Assembly: GCA_018066285.1 (NCBI GenBank)
Contig: JAGHRS010000020.1
Location: 1 to 64,000 of the forward strand
Source of the DNA: Candidatus Treponema caballi
Lineage (GTDB): Bacteria; Spirochaetota; Spirochaetia; Treponematales; Treponemataceae
Reading direction: 5' to 3'
Length of the DNA: 64,000 nt
Shown here piece after piece: positions 1-8,564 of this stretch. A program made the translations under genes and the position numbers. Under the pieces are notes generated by a model. That model searched no databases, was not told where the DNA came from, and saw only the letters and a list, made by a program, of their open reading frames with translations. The number at the start of each line of letters is the position of its first letter. Position 1 is the stretch's first letter.

Positions 1-39
1 CAACCGAAGAGTTTAGTAAATCATTTTCTGGAGGATTAT

Positions 40-894
40 ATGTATACCATTCTGGAAAAAAAGCAGCTTTCAGCTGATGTGTATTACATGAAAGTAACTG
101 CTCCTGATATTGCGAAAAACCGCAAGGCAGGTCAGTTCGTCCTTGTGCAGCTCAACATTGAGTTTGGTGAGCGCATTCCTTTAACTATTGCAGATGCAGA
201 CGCCGATGAAGGCTGGATCGTTCTCGTATTCCAGGCTGTCGGTGCAACAACATATAAACTGTCACAGATGAAAGAAGGAGACAGCCTTGGTGCCATCCTT
301 GGACCGCTCGGTAATCCTTCAATTGTCGAAAAGAAAGACGGTCCGGTCTACATAGTTGGTGGCGGTATCGGCGTTGCTCCGTGCTACCCGATCGTACAGG
401 CACATAAGGCTGTCGGCAACAAGGTTGTCATGGTAATTGCAGCCCGCACAAAGGATCTGCTCATCTTCGTTGATGAGATGAAAAAGGTCGCGGATGAAGT
501 TATCGTCATGACAGACGACGGATCGGCCGGACGCCAGGGCGTTTCAACCGTTCCGCTCAAGGAAGCATGCGAGTCACAGTGCCCGCCGGCCGAGGTAATT
601 GCCATCGGACCGCCAATCATGATGAAGTTCTGCGCACTTACAACAAAAGAATACAATGTTCCTACAACAGTTTCCCTCAACACAATCATGATTGATGGAA
701 CGGGAATGTGCGGTGGCTGCCGTGTAGCAATCGGCGGCGAAACAAAGTTCGTCTGTGTTGATGGACCTGAGTTTGATGCACATCAGGTTGACTGGGATAA
801 CATGATGATGCGCATGAAGTCATTCAAGGCACGCGAAACTGAAGATTTCCACAAGTGCAAGATGCAGTCAGCTGCAGACAATCTGGCAAAGTAA
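40..894 (+). CDS. nfnA: NfnA/SudB-like FAD and NAD(P)-binding reductase subunit
   Basis: 284 residues. This looks like the small subunit of the NADH-dependent reduced ferredoxin:NADP+ oxidoreductase / sulfide dehydrogenase family, which moves electrons between ferredoxin, NADH and NADPH in the cytoplasm. The sequence shows the flavin-binding RIPLT motif (residues 45-49), a nucleotide-binding GGGIG motif (107-111) and a C-terminal [2Fe-2S] segment with Cys224, Cys227 and Cys239. Asp219 just before it fits the three-Cys-one-Asp ligation known for NfnA. The start is chosen from the TGGAGG ribosome-binding site 5 bases before the ATG. The large-subunit gene follows 10 bases downstream, which supports an Nfn-type pair over the closely related PyrK. 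Whether it bifurcates electrons in vivo cannot be read from sequence. The promoter may lie outside the window. Confidence 0.88.
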   Translation: MYTILEKKQLSADVYYMKVTAPDIAKNRKAGQFVLVQLNIEFGERIPLTIADADADEGWIVLVFQAVGATTYKLSQMKEGDSLGAILGPLGNPSIVEKKDGPVYIVGGGIGVAPCYPIVQAHKAVGNKVVMVIAARTKDLLIFVDEMKKVADEVIVMTDDGSAGRQGVSTVPLKEACESQCPPAEVIAIGPPIMMKFCALTTKEYNVPTTVSLNTIMIDGTGMCGGCRVAIGGETKFVCVDGPEFDAHQVDWDNMMMRMKSFKARETEDFHKCKMQSAADNLAK

Positions 895-904
895 GGAGCA
901 GGCT

Positions 905-2404
905 ATGGCAGAATATATTCCTTTTGAAAAACTGTCAGCCGACGCAAAGGCTGAATACGAAGAGCTTCAGGCAAAACTGAAGGATGGAGCCTTAACTCCA
1001 AAAGACAGAATGGCAATTCCACAGCAGGAAATGCCGACTGATGAGCCAAAAGCACGCGCCCGCAAGATGAGCGAAGTTGCGCTCGGTTACACTGTTGAGC
1101 AGGCTGTCGTAGAGGCAAACCGCTGCCTTCAGTGCAAGAACGCACCATGTATGCAGGGCTGCCCGGTAAGCGTACCTATTCCTGACTTCATCGCTCACGT
1201 TGCAAAGGGCGAGTTCAAGGAAGCAGTCGATGTCATCAAGACGACAAACCTGCTGCCTGCTATCTGCGGCCGTGTATGTCCTCAGGAAAAGCAGTGTCAG
1301 GGCTCCTGTACTGTCGGTAAGACATATAAGAACGCTGAAAAGGCTGTGTCAATCGGCCGCCTTGAGCGCTTCGTCGCTGATTACGAGCGCAACAACAATC
1401 TCGAGACAACTCCGGCTGTCGCAAAGGAAACAGGCAAAAAGGTCGCAATCATTGGTTCTGGTCCTTCAGGCCTGACAGTAGCAGCTGATGTCCGCCGCGC
1501 CGGTCACAGCGTAACTGTTTTTGAAGCATTCCACAAAGCAGGTGGCGTTATGGTGTACGGTATCCCTGAGTTCCGTCTTCCAAAAGCCATCGTTGCAAAA
1601 GAAATTGATAACCTCAAGGCTATGGGCGTTGAGTTCCGCACAAACTTCCTGGTAGGCCGCACCGGCACACTGCCTCAGCTTCTGAAAGAGCAGGGCTACG
1701 ATGCAGCTTTCATCGGAACAGGCGCGGGTCTTCCAAAGTTCATGAAGATTGACGGTGAAAACCTGATTGGCGTATTCAGTGCAAACGAGTACCTGACACG
1801 CGCCAACCTGATGAAGGCATATGACCGTGAGCATGCAGACACTCCGCTGTACGAAGCAAAGCACGTTGTTGTGTGTGGTGGCGGAAACGTTGCAATGGAC
1901 GCAGCCCGCATGGCATACCGCTTGGGTGCAGAGCAGGTAGACATCATCTACCGCCGCACACGGAACGAGATGCCTGCCCGTAAGGAAGAAGTTGCACACG
2001 CTGAGGAAGAAGGCGTAAACTTCCGCTTCCTTGAGAACCCGGTCAACATCCTTGGTGATGAGACAGGTCACGTCCGCGCGGTAACGGCACTGAGCTATGA
2101 GCTTGGCGAGCCAGACGCATCAGGACGCAGAAGTCCGGTTGCAATCAAGGGAAGCGAACATGAGATTGAATGCGACGCCGTAATCGTTGCGCTTGGTAAC
2201 GGATCTAATCCGCTCATGGCAAAGACGACACCAGGTCTTGATGTAGACGCAAAGGGTCACATCGTAGTCGATGAAACCGGAAAGACTTCAATCGACGGCG
2301 TATGGGCCGGCGGCGACATCGTTCTTGGTGCGGCAACGGTCATCCTCGCTATGGGTGAAGGCCGCCGTGCAGCAGCCGGAATCAACGCATACCTCGCAAA
2401 ATAA
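905..2404 (+). CDS. nfnB: NfnB / NADPH-dependent glutamate synthase-like large subunit
   Basis: 499 residues, the usual length for the GltD/SudA/NfnB family. The N-terminal domain has two sets of four cysteines for [4Fe-4S] clusters: Cys74, 77, 82, 86 and Cys121, 125, 131, 135. A FAD-binding GSGPSG motif follows near residue 185, then a second dinucleotide site with a GGGNVAMDAAR-type sequence near 325 for NADPH. AAGGAG lies upstream of the ATG, and the gene is 10 bases after the small subunit, so both are translated from one message. No glutamate synthase large subunit gene lies nearby, so a role as NfnB is more likely than GltD. It would supply NADPH for biosynthesis from NADH and reduced ferredoxin in an anaerobe. 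Family assignment is firm; the physiological direction is inferred. Confidence 0.88.
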   Translation: MAEYIPFEKLSADAKAEYEELQAKLKDGALTPKDRMAIPQQEMPTDEPKARARKMSEVALGYTVEQAVVEANRCLQCKNAPCMQGCPVSVPIPDFIAHVAKGEFKEAVDVIKTTNLLPAICGRVCPQEKQCQGSCTVGKTYKNAEKAVSIGRLERFVADYERNNNLETTPAVAKETGKKVAIIGSGPSGLTVAADVRRAGHSVTVFEAFHKAGGVMVYGIPEFRLPKAIVAKEIDNLKAMGVEFRTNFLVGRTGTLPQLLKEQGYDAAFIGTGAGLPKFMKIDGENLIGVFSANEYLTRANLMKAYDREHADTPLYEAKHVVVCGGGNVAMDAARMAYRLGAEQVDIIYRRTRNEMPARKEEVAHAEEEGVNFRFLENPVNILGDETGHVRAVTALSYELGEPDASGRRSPVAIKGSEHEIECDAVIVALGNGSNPLMAKTTPGLDVDAKGHIVVDETGKTSIDGVWAGGDIVLGAATVILAMGEGRRAAAGINAYLAK

Positions 2405-2409
2405 AACGA

Positions 2410-2444
2410 TTGACGCAGACAGCAACAACGGGTACAGTTAATTC
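2410..2444 (+). promoter_or_regulatory. Leaderless promoter of the symporter gene
   Basis: TTGACG (2410-2415), a 17-bp spacer, then TACAGT (2433-2438), then 6 bases to the ATG at 2445. Both hexamers are close to the sigma-70 consensus at ideal spacing. The predicted start of transcription is at or within a base or two of the ATG, and there is no Shine-Dalgarno sequence. Confidence 0.75.
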
Positions 2445-3674
2445 ATGAAGTTATGGATAAAGTACCTGATTGGCTGTCTGCTCGGTTTTCTTGCAGCCGC
2501 TGTCATTCCCGCTGATGTCCTTCAGTCAAAGGGCATTCTTGATTTTTTAACGACACTTTCAATCAACGCAGGACGCTACATCCTCATCCCGTTGCTGTTT
2601 TTCAGTGTAACCATTGCTGTATGTAATCTGCGTGAGACGAAACAGTTGTTCAGAGTTGGACTTTTGAGTCTTCTGGGCATTGTTCTTTCAACTGTCCTTT
2701 TTACTGGAATTGGAGCTGCATCCGTTCTTCTGGTCAAGCTTCCACGTATTCCGATTTCCATTGACCGCATCACGGAAACAGTTACTTTCGACATCAAGGA
2801 TATGCTTTTGAAGCTGTTCCCGGTAAACGGATTTGATGCCTTGAAAGAAGGCGCTTATCTTCTGCCGCTTTTGGTTTTTTCCGGCTTTGCAGGTGCAGCC
2901 TGTGCGGCGGAAAAATCTGTTTCAAAACCAATGGTTAACGTGTTTGATTCAATATCAAACGTCTTTTACATTATCCTGCACTTTTTCTCTGACCTCATCG
3001 CGATTGGCATGATTGCCATTACCTGTTCATGGGCCATCACGTATCGCGAAGTGTATGCTACAGGAACGTTCAACAGTCTGTTCCTCATGCTTCTGGTCGA
3101 TTTCCTGCTGATAGCGTGCGGTATCTATCCTCTGCTGCTGCGTCTTATCTGTAAGGAAAAGTACCCGTACAAAGTGCTGTACGCTTCCATTGCACCAATA
3201 TTAGCAGCGTTCTTTTCCGGGGATACGAACTTTGCACTTGTTACAGCCATGCGTCCGGTTAAGGAAAGCCTTGGTGTAAAACGCCGCGTTGGAACGGTCG
3301 TTCAGCCTGTGTTTGCAATTTTTGCCCGTGGCGGTGCTGCGCTGACGACAACGATTTCGTTTGTGCTCATCCTGCGTTCATATTCGAGTATGGGAATCTC
3401 CGCAGACGACATCATGTGGATTTGCGGTATGTCCATCCTGCTTTCATTTGTGCTCGGAACTTCAACAACAGGCGGCACCTATACATCAATCATGGTGATG
3501 TGCTCAATGTACGGCCGCGGAAAGGAAGCCGGCTATCTTCTCTTGAAGCCTGCAATGCCAGTCATCTGCGCATTCGCTGCTGCAATTGATGTCGTGACTA
3601 TGGTCTTTGCTTCATACATCATTGGTCACCGCACAAAGTGCATCGACCAGAAAACGCTGAAGCAGTTTATCTGA
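2445..3674 (+). CDS. Dicarboxylate/amino acid:cation symporter-like transporter (DAACS family, divergent)
   Basis: 409 residues with about eight hydrophobic segments and the re-entrant loop layout of Glt/DctA-type sodium or proton symporters. Such proteins take up glutamate, aspartate or C4-dicarboxylates across the inner membrane. The usual serine-rich hairpin motif is replaced by AAFFSGDTNFAL near residue 255, and the NMDGT-type motif of the substrate-binding helix appears as ARGGAALTTT near 290. Both key motifs have therefore drifted, and the substrate may differ from the classical ones. The C-terminal part (STTGGTYTSIMVM) keeps the second hairpin pattern. The gene has its own leaderless promoter and is not part of the nfn operon. 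The family call is reasonable; the substrate is unknown. Confidence 0.7.
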   Translation: MKLWIKYLIGCLLGFLAAAVIPADVLQSKGILDFLTTLSINAGRYILIPLLFFSVTIAVCNLRETKQLFRVGLLSLLGIVLSTVLFTGIGAASVLLVKLPRIPISIDRITETVTFDIKDMLLKLFPVNGFDALKEGAYLLPLLVFSGFAGAACAAEKSVSKPMVNVFDSISNVFYIILHFFSDLIAIGMIAITCSWAITYREVYATGTFNSLFLMLLVDFLLIACGIYPLLLRLICKEKYPYKVLYASIAPILAAFFSGDTNFALVTAMRPVKESLGVKRRVGTVVQPVFAIFARGGAALTTTISFVLILRSYSSMGISADDIMWICGMSILLSFVLGTSTTGGTYTSIMVMCSMYGRGKEAGYLLLKPAMPVICAFAAAIDVVTMVFASYIIGHRTKCIDQKTLKQFI

Positions 3675-3691
3675 TCCGCTTTTCAAAACAT

Positions 3692-3753
3692 TTGACGATT
3701 GCCCCGATTATCAGTATTTTAGTAATAAATCTGATAACTCGAGGCAGTAACAA
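3692..3753 (+). promoter_or_regulatory. htpG promoter and leader
   Basis: TTGACG (3692-3697), 17 bases, TATTTT (3715-3720). The predicted transcription start is near 3727, giving a leader of about 27 bases with a GAGG ribosome-binding site before the ATG at 3754. I see no CIRCE-type inverted repeat, so heat-shock control by HrcA is not evident. Confidence 0.6.
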
Positions 3754-5760
3754 ATGGCAACTCATCAGTTTCAAACAGAAGTTTCCCAACTTCTGAAACT
3801 CATCATTCATTCACTTTATTCAAACAAGGATATTTTCGTCCGCGAAATCGTATCAAACGGCTCAGATGCTCTTGATAAGCTCAAATACCTGACCGTCTCT
3901 GACGAAGCATACAAGAATGTGGCTTTCGATCCGCGCATCGACATCAAGTTCAACGAAGAAGAGAAAAAGCTCGTCATTCAGGATTCTGGTATCGGTATGA
4001 ACGCCGAAGACCTGGACAACAATCTGGGTACAATCGCCCGTTCAGGCACAAAGGCATTCCTTGAAAAGCTTGAGACTGAAGCAAAGAAAGATTCAGCCCT
4101 CATCGGTCAGTTCGGTGTCGGCTTCTACTCAGCCTTCATGGCAGCAAAGAAAATTGACGTCATTACCCGCAAGGCTGGCGAAGAGAAGCTGTACCGCTGG
4201 TCAAGCGAAGGCACAAGCTCATACGATGTTGATGAACTGGCAAACGACGGACCAGAAGCAAAGGAATACGGCTTTGATGCAGCGGGAACACACGGTTCTG
4301 CAATCGTCATGTACCTGAACGACGAGGATAAGGAATACGCAAGCCGCTGGAAGCTTGAAGAGCTTATCAAGCGCTATTCAGACCACATTGCTTTCCCGAT
4401 TTACCTGCACTACACACAGAAGAAGTACGACGACAAGGGAAAGGAAACAGGCAGCGAAGCCAAGGTCGATAAGATCAACAGTGCAAGCGCCCTGTGGAAA
4501 CGCCCGAAGAGTGAGCTCAAGAAAGAAGACTACAACGATTTCTATAAGACAATCTCACACGATACAAGCGACCCGCTTATGTACGTGCACACACATGCTG
4601 AAGGAACCCAGGAATACACGACGCTGTTCTACGTTCCTGAGAATGCTCCGTTCGACATGTATCAGGCAGATTACCAGAGCGGCGTTAAGCTCTATGTAAA
4701 GCGCGTCTTCATCACCGACGACGACCGCGAGCTGCTTCCATCTTACCTGCGTTTCGTACGCGGTATCATCGACAGCGAGGACCTGCCGCTTAACGTAAGC
4801 CGCGAAATCCTGCAGCAGAACCGCATCCTGTCTTCAATCAAGACTAGCTCCGTAAAGAAGCTGCTCAGCGAGTTCAAGAAGATGGGCGAGGCTGCTGACA
4901 AGGCAAAGAAGGCCGCCGCAGACGCCGGCACTGACAAGGACGGAAAGCCTGTTGAAATGAGTGAGGCAAACAAGAAGGCTGTGGAAAAGTGGAACAAGTT
5001 TGTTTCACAGTACAACCGCCCGCTTAAGGAAGGTCTCTACTCAGACTTCGGCAACCGCGACGAGCTCTGTGAAATCATCCGCTTCAAGAGCACAGATGCT
5101 GCCGGCACTGGTGACGATGTCTGGACAAGCTTTGCAGATTACGTACAGCGCATGAAGAGCGATCAGAAAGCCATTTACTACATTACCGGCAGCGACGAGA
5201 AGAACCTGAGGAACTCACCTCTGCTCGAGGCTTACAAAGCAAAAGGCCTTGAAGTACTCATTATGGCAGATGACATTGACGACATCGTCATTCCGACACT
5301 CGGCAAGTACAAGGACTTTGACCTTAAGGCAGTTAACCGCGCAGGCAGCGATGATGAACTTGGCGTAGATAAGGATGCTGCTGAGAAGAAAGAGAAGGAG
5401 TTCAAGCCGGTTGTCGAAAAGATTAAGACAGCTCTCGGCGAGCGCGTAAAGGACGTTGTGCTTTCAAAGCGCCTTTCAGAGTCTCCTTCATGTATCGTTG
5501 TTGATGAGAACGATCCGTCTCTCCAGATGGAGCGCATGATGAAGGCAATGGGCCAGGCTGGTTTTGGCGAAGGCGTCAAGCCGATTCTCGAGATTAACGG
5601 CGACCATCCGCTGGTAGCCGCAGTCAAGGCAAGCGAAGACACCGCTTACATTGAGGACGTTTCCAATGTGCTGCTCGACCAGGCGCTGCTCGTAGATGGC
5701 GGCGAAATCAAGGACCCGGCAGATTTCGTTAAGAGACTGAACCGCCTGCTCACCAAGTAA
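3754..5760 (+). CDS. htpG: Molecular chaperone HtpG (Hsp90 family)
   Basis: 668 residues, close to the usual HtpG length of about 620-650. It is a cytoplasmic ATP-dependent dimeric chaperone that remodels client proteins, often with DnaK. The N-terminal GHKL ATPase site is complete: Glu31, Asn35 and Asp38 in REIVSNGSDALDKL, then DSGIGM near residue 79, GTIARSGT and GQFGVGFYSAFM. The middle domain has the conserved SREILQQNR segment that carries the catalytic-loop arginine. A lysine/alanine-rich stretch near residues 385-405 looks like a small insertion relative to E. coli. SNGSDA replaces the more common SNASDA. It is monocistronic and ends in a strong hairpin terminator. Confidence 0.97.
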   Translation: MATHQFQTEVSQLLKLIIHSLYSNKDIFVREIVSNGSDALDKLKYLTVSDEAYKNVAFDPRIDIKFNEEEKKLVIQDSGIGMNAEDLDNNLGTIARSGTKAFLEKLETEAKKDSALIGQFGVGFYSAFMAAKKIDVITRKAGEEKLYRWSSEGTSSYDVDELANDGPEAKEYGFDAAGTHGSAIVMYLNDEDKEYASRWKLEELIKRYSDHIAFPIYLHYTQKKYDDKGKETGSEAKVDKINSASALWKRPKSELKKEDYNDFYKTISHDTSDPLMYVHTHAEGTQEYTTLFYVPENAPFDMYQADYQSGVKLYVKRVFITDDDRELLPSYLRFVRGIIDSEDLPLNVSREILQQNRILSSIKTSSVKKLLSEFKKMGEAADKAKKAAADAGTDKDGKPVEMSEANKKAVEKWNKFVSQYNRPLKEGLYSDFGNRDELCEIIRFKSTDAAGTGDDVWTSFADYVQRMKSDQKAIYYITGSDEKNLRNSPLLEAYKAKGLEVLIMADDIDDIVIPTLGKYKDFDLKAVNRAGSDDELGVDKDAAEKKEKEFKPVVEKIKTALGERVKDVVLSKRLSESPSCIVVDENDPSLQMERMMKAMGQAGFGEGVKPILEINGDHPLVAAVKASEDTAYIEDVSNVLLDQALLVDGGEIKDPADFVKRLNRLLTK

Positions 5761-5785
5761 GCGGACGCGCTCCGGCATTTAAAAG

Positions 5786-5824
5786 CAAAAAGGCTGCACT
5801 TCAAAGCGAAGGCAGCCTTTTTTT
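5786..5824. terminator. Bidirectional rho-independent terminator after htpG
   Basis: A-rich tract and GGCTGC (to 5797), a 14-base loop, then GCAGCC (5812-5817) followed by seven T. The A-tract before the stem and the T-tract after it make it work in both directions, between the convergent htpG and lipid kinase genes. Confidence 0.9.
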
Positions 5825-5834
5825 GTATGTGCAG

Positions 5835-5906
5835 GTCTTAGGGCGGAGCCCTAGGAGATGGGGTGGCGAACAACGAAGTGTGAGCCAGGGGAAGGCTTTC
5901 CCCTTA
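5835..5906. repeat. Short hairpins in the htpG - lipid kinase gap
   Basis: Two small inverted repeats lie between the terminator and the end of the kinase gene: TAGGGC-GGA-GCCCTA near 5840-5855, and GGGGAA-GGCT-TTCCCC near 5889-5904. The second could add to termination of the minus-strand gene. No coding content is seen. Confidence 0.45.
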
Positions 5907-5909
5907 TGA

Positions 5910-7100
5910 TCAAATCCGTACAGTGCCTTTATCTACGGAGTCGGCGTCGCATTCCATGACACGGATGACCGGCAGCGTGTGCTGGATAATCAGCGGGAAC
6001 TGCTCCGGCTGCAGCAGATGTACTTCGCCATCCATCTGGACGAGAATGTTCTGGTCGTAACTGATACGGATTTTATCTGCCATCTCAGACTCTGTGTATG
6101 AGTCACCTATATGCGTTCCATCATTGAAGGAGTTCTTTTTGATGAGCTTACGGAGCAGCGGCATGTGCCTTACAGTACAGAACGTGTTGTCTGTAGGCAG
6201 GATGAGATGGTTGCTTCCGTAAGTGCGGTGCCCTGAAACGCCGAGAAGGCAGAACTCAACAGCTGATTTGACCGTTTTTACTACCTGATTGTCTTTCATG
6301 ACTTCAATGGTAAGCGGCTTGGGTGGGAACTCTGCGCCATAGAAAAGGCACGCAAGGTCAACCCAGAGCTGGTAGAAGTCTCCCGGCATGACGCCCTTTG
6401 TCTTGTTCGTCATGTAGGTAACGTATGCATCAATACCGATACTTGCGATATTGAAAGAGTACCATGGCGGCAGGACGTCAAGACTGTCGTATGCATCAAT
6501 CTGCTTGCGCTTTGCGGCAATTGACTTATCCGGAGCAGTGCCTTCATACCAGACCTTGACGGCACGCTGCAGTGCAAAGTGTGCAGGTTCGGTAAGGCGG
6601 CGGAGTGATTCTCCAATTTCGCGGCCATCTGAGCCGTCATTTCCCGTTCCGAAAGGCAGGCGCAGGATTGTCACGCATTCCTTGATGAGGGCGGCATCGT
6701 CGTCTGAAGCGAACGCAGCCTTAGCAAGAGCTGTCTGCACTTCCAGATGCGTACCGTCGCCGCCCGCGGTTACGATAAGCCACTGAGTGCCGTCCGCTTT
6801 CTGTGCACGGGCTTCTGCCAGAATGTCGGCTGCAATCTGCGTTCCGTGACCGGCGTGTGTGGTTTCATGAAGGATGATGTCTTTTATGGTAGTGCAAGGC
6901 TGTAATCCGGCTGCATCCTTAGATGCCTGTTCCAGCGTGATGTTGTTTTTTTCTGACTTTTTTTTCTGAGTAAAGCCGCCCGCACACGGATTTGCGATGA
7001 TATGAACGGTGAGTGACTTTCCACTCCATGCTTTACATGCTGCGATAATTGGTTTTAAATGCTGAACCAGAAGTTCTGGTGTTAAAAGTATTTTATCCAT
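5910..7100 (-). CDS. Diacylglycerol kinase-family lipid kinase
   Basis: 396 residues. The N-terminal catalytic domain has the IIANPCAGG opening (about residue 33) and the nucleotide-binding GGDGTH motif near residue 118, which define the DAGK/sphingosine-kinase/YegS fold. These enzymes phosphorylate diacylglycerol or related lipids at the inner face of the membrane. The region around PFGTGNDGSDG matches the GTGND motif of the family. The C-terminal half ends with a YDQNILVQMDGE segment typical of the beta-sandwich domain. Start: ATG at 7100, seven bases after a -10-like TATACC with a perfect TTGACA further up (7130-7135 on the complement), so the message is probably leaderless. The exact lipid substrate cannot be told. 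Confidence 0.85.
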   Translation of the reverse strand: MDKILLTPELLVQHLKPIIAACKAWSGKSLTVHIIANPCAGGFTQKKKSEKNNITLEQASKDAAGLQPCTTIKDIILHETTHAGHGTQIAADILAEARAQKADGTQWLIVTAGGDGTHLEVQTALAKAAFASDDDAALIKECVTILRLPFGTGNDGSDGREIGESLRRLTEPAHFALQRAVKVWYEGTAPDKSIAAKRKQIDAYDSLDVLPPWYSFNIASIGIDAYVTYMTNKTKGVMPGDFYQLWVDLACLFYGAEFPPKPLTIEVMKDNQVVKTVKSAVEFCLLGVSGHRTYGSNHLILPTDNTFCTVRHMPLLRKLIKKNSFNDGTHIGDSYTESEMADKIRISYDQNILVQMDGEVHLLQPEQFPLIIQHTLPVIRVMECDADSVDKGTVRI

Positions 7101-7135
7101 AGTTCATGGTATATCGGTCTTTCTTTATCTGTCAA
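7101..7135 (-). promoter_or_regulatory. Leaderless promoter of the lipid kinase gene
   Basis: Read on the minus strand: TTGACA (complement of 7130-7135), 16 bases, TATACC (complement of 7108-7113), 7 bases, ATG. The -35 is a perfect consensus. The region overlaps the divergent promoter of the gene starting at 7155. Confidence 0.65.
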
Positions 7136-7142
7136 ATAATAT

Positions 7143-7154
7143 TATACTTACGAT
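7143..7154 (+). promoter_or_regulatory. Leaderless -10 element before the SDR-like gene
   Basis: TATACT (7143-7148) is followed by 6 bases and the ATG at 7155. There is no ribosome-binding site and no clear -35. Confidence 0.6.
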
Positions 7155-7805
7155 ATGAGTCATACGGTTTTTTTGGCAGGAAGTACTGCAGATGATATGG
7201 CTTGTTTTGCAGATGCAGCAAAACAGGCAGGCAATCAGGTGTATACAGCAAACACAGAAAAAGAGCAGACAGGCGCTGCTGCCTGGAATAAGGCATCTCC
7301 CATTTCTGCGCGTACAGCTTTACTTCAGGCTGTTGCTTCTTTCGGTGAGGTAGACCGCGCCGTTCTTTATTTTGATGCTGCAGCCTTTGACGGAGTGTAT
7401 GACAAGTTCACCGTCGAAAATATATCCCGCGGTCTTGATGACATGATTGCAGGCTTTCAGTACATGACAGAAGAATTCGTAAACCGTTATGCTCAGAAAG
7501 CAGATCAGCCAGGAAGCTGGCTCACGTTCATAGACTGCTCTTCAACTTCTGAAACTGGCGTGCTTACGACCGCCGCCGAAGCAGCTTTCAAGGCATTTGC
7601 TGAAAAGGCTGCAGAAAAGTTTGCAGGCAGCAATCTTAAGATAACGCTTGTCCGCTGTGATGATGCAACAATCACCGAAACAGCAGACTGGCTCATTTCA
7701 TACTGGGAACTGCCGTCAGCAGAAAAGGCGGCGTCTCAGACAAAGACAGCCACACACTGGGTTAAGTCTGGTGGAAAGCCTCCGCTTGGCCTGCTTGGTC
7801 TTTAA
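7155..7805 (+). CDS. Degenerate short-chain dehydrogenase-like protein, function unknown
   Basis: 216 residues. The order of predicted strands and helices (VFLAGS at the N-terminus, AVLYFDAA near residue 69, LTFIDCSST near 122, then a helix ending AFKAFAEKAA) resembles an SDR Rossmann fold. However, the glycine-rich TGxxxGIG motif is reduced to AGSTADD, and the catalytic Tyr-x-x-x-Lys is missing; Ala-Phe-Lys stands in the expected helix. It is therefore probably not an active reductase. It could be a nucleotide-binding or scaffold protein. It has its own leaderless promoter and lies just before mgtC, with 46 bases between them. The SDR relation is an inference from pattern only. Confidence 0.5.
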   Translation: MSHTVFLAGSTADDMACFADAAKQAGNQVYTANTEKEQTGAAAWNKASPISARTALLQAVASFGEVDRAVLYFDAAAFDGVYDKFTVENISRGLDDMIAGFQYMTEEFVNRYAQKADQPGSWLTFIDCSSTSETGVLTTAAEAAFKAFAEKAAEKFAGSNLKITLVRCDDATITETADWLISYWELPSAEKAASQTKTATHWVKSGGKPPLGLLGL

Positions 7806-7851
7806 TTATTTCAAAACAGTTTACAATTGTCATCACTAGTTGGAGAGAGAT

Positions 7852-8553
7852 ATGCTTGAAGCATTGTTTTTCGACGCGTGCGATACGTTCGCTGGCTGCG
7901 TCTGCAGAGTCCTTTTGAGTGCGCTTCTTGGTGCGGCACTCGGTTTTGAAAGAAAAGTTCACAATAACGCGCTTGGTATGCGCACACTCATCCTTATCAG
8001 TGCGGCTTCATGTCTTATGACGATAATGTCTGCTATGTCTGCCCTCGTCACGATAAACGGTTATTCCTTTGATGGAGACCCGACCCGTATTACTGCGGGT
8101 ATTGTAAGCGGCATCGGTTTTCTTGGCGGAGGTGCAATCATTCACCGCGGACTCAACATCAAGGGATTGACGACAGCTGCTGTCATCTGGATGGCTTGTG
8201 CGCTTGGTATTACGGTGGGTGGCGGACAGCCTCTGTATGCACTCGTCACGTTTGTCATATCCATTGTGTCGCTTATCCTCATTGAGAAACTTGAAGCAAA
8301 GCTGTTTCCTGCAAAGCACGTACGCAAGCTGTTCCTGATTTTTGAGAACAAGCGTATTGATTTGAGTGAGCTTACCAAGACTCTTGAAGACAAGGGCGTC
8401 ATGGTTTCCAGCATGGATATTGCCCGCGTGTACGGCGAAAAGCACCTTGAAGTGACACTGACAATCAATTGTTCGGCAGATATTGATTATTTTGACATTG
8501 CAGACACAATAAAAACCTTAGGAAAACTTGAAGAATTCCGTCTGACTGATTAA
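7852..8553 (+). CDS. MgtC/SapB family membrane protein
   Basis: 233 residues. An N-terminal domain of about four to five membrane helices contains the family signature: LLGAALGFERK, then MRTLILISAASCLMT, then DPTRITAGIVSGIGFLGGGAIIHRG and GLTTAAVIWMACALG. A C-terminal cytoplasmic ACT-like domain follows (about residues 155-233). MgtC relatives affect magnesium homeostasis, and some act on the F-type ATPase; which applies here is unknown. The start is ATG 7852, set by GGAGAG just upstream; a TTG 12 bases earlier in the same frame is less likely because it would lie on that ribosome-binding site. No magnesium riboswitch leader is visible. Confidence 0.88.
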   Translation: MLEALFFDACDTFAGCVCRVLLSALLGAALGFERKVHNNALGMRTLILISAASCLMTIMSAMSALVTINGYSFDGDPTRITAGIVSGIGFLGGGAIIHRGLNIKGLTTAAVIWMACALGITVGGGQPLYALVTFVISIVSLILIEKLEAKLFPAKHVRKLFLIFENKRIDLSELTKTLEDKGVMVSSMDIARVYGEKHLEVTLTINCSADIDYFDIADTIKTLGKLEEFRLTD

Positions 8554-8564
8554 AATAGTGGTTT
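8528..8564 (+). promoter_or_regulatory. Promoter of the XPB helicase pair
   Basis: TTGAAG (8528-8533), 17 bases, TAAAAT (8551-8556), 8 bases, ATG at 8565. It sits over the last codons of the mgtC gene. The predicted leader is 0-2 bases, and no ribosome-binding site is present. Confidence 0.6.

Noticed and set aside
5835-5906. Insertion-sequence remnant in the htpG gap
   Set aside because: Only two short hairpins are present; no terminal inverted repeat pair or target duplication is visible.
7840-7851. TTG start for the MgtC gene
   Set aside because: The TTG runs into the GGAGAG ribosome-binding site that serves the ATG at 7852.
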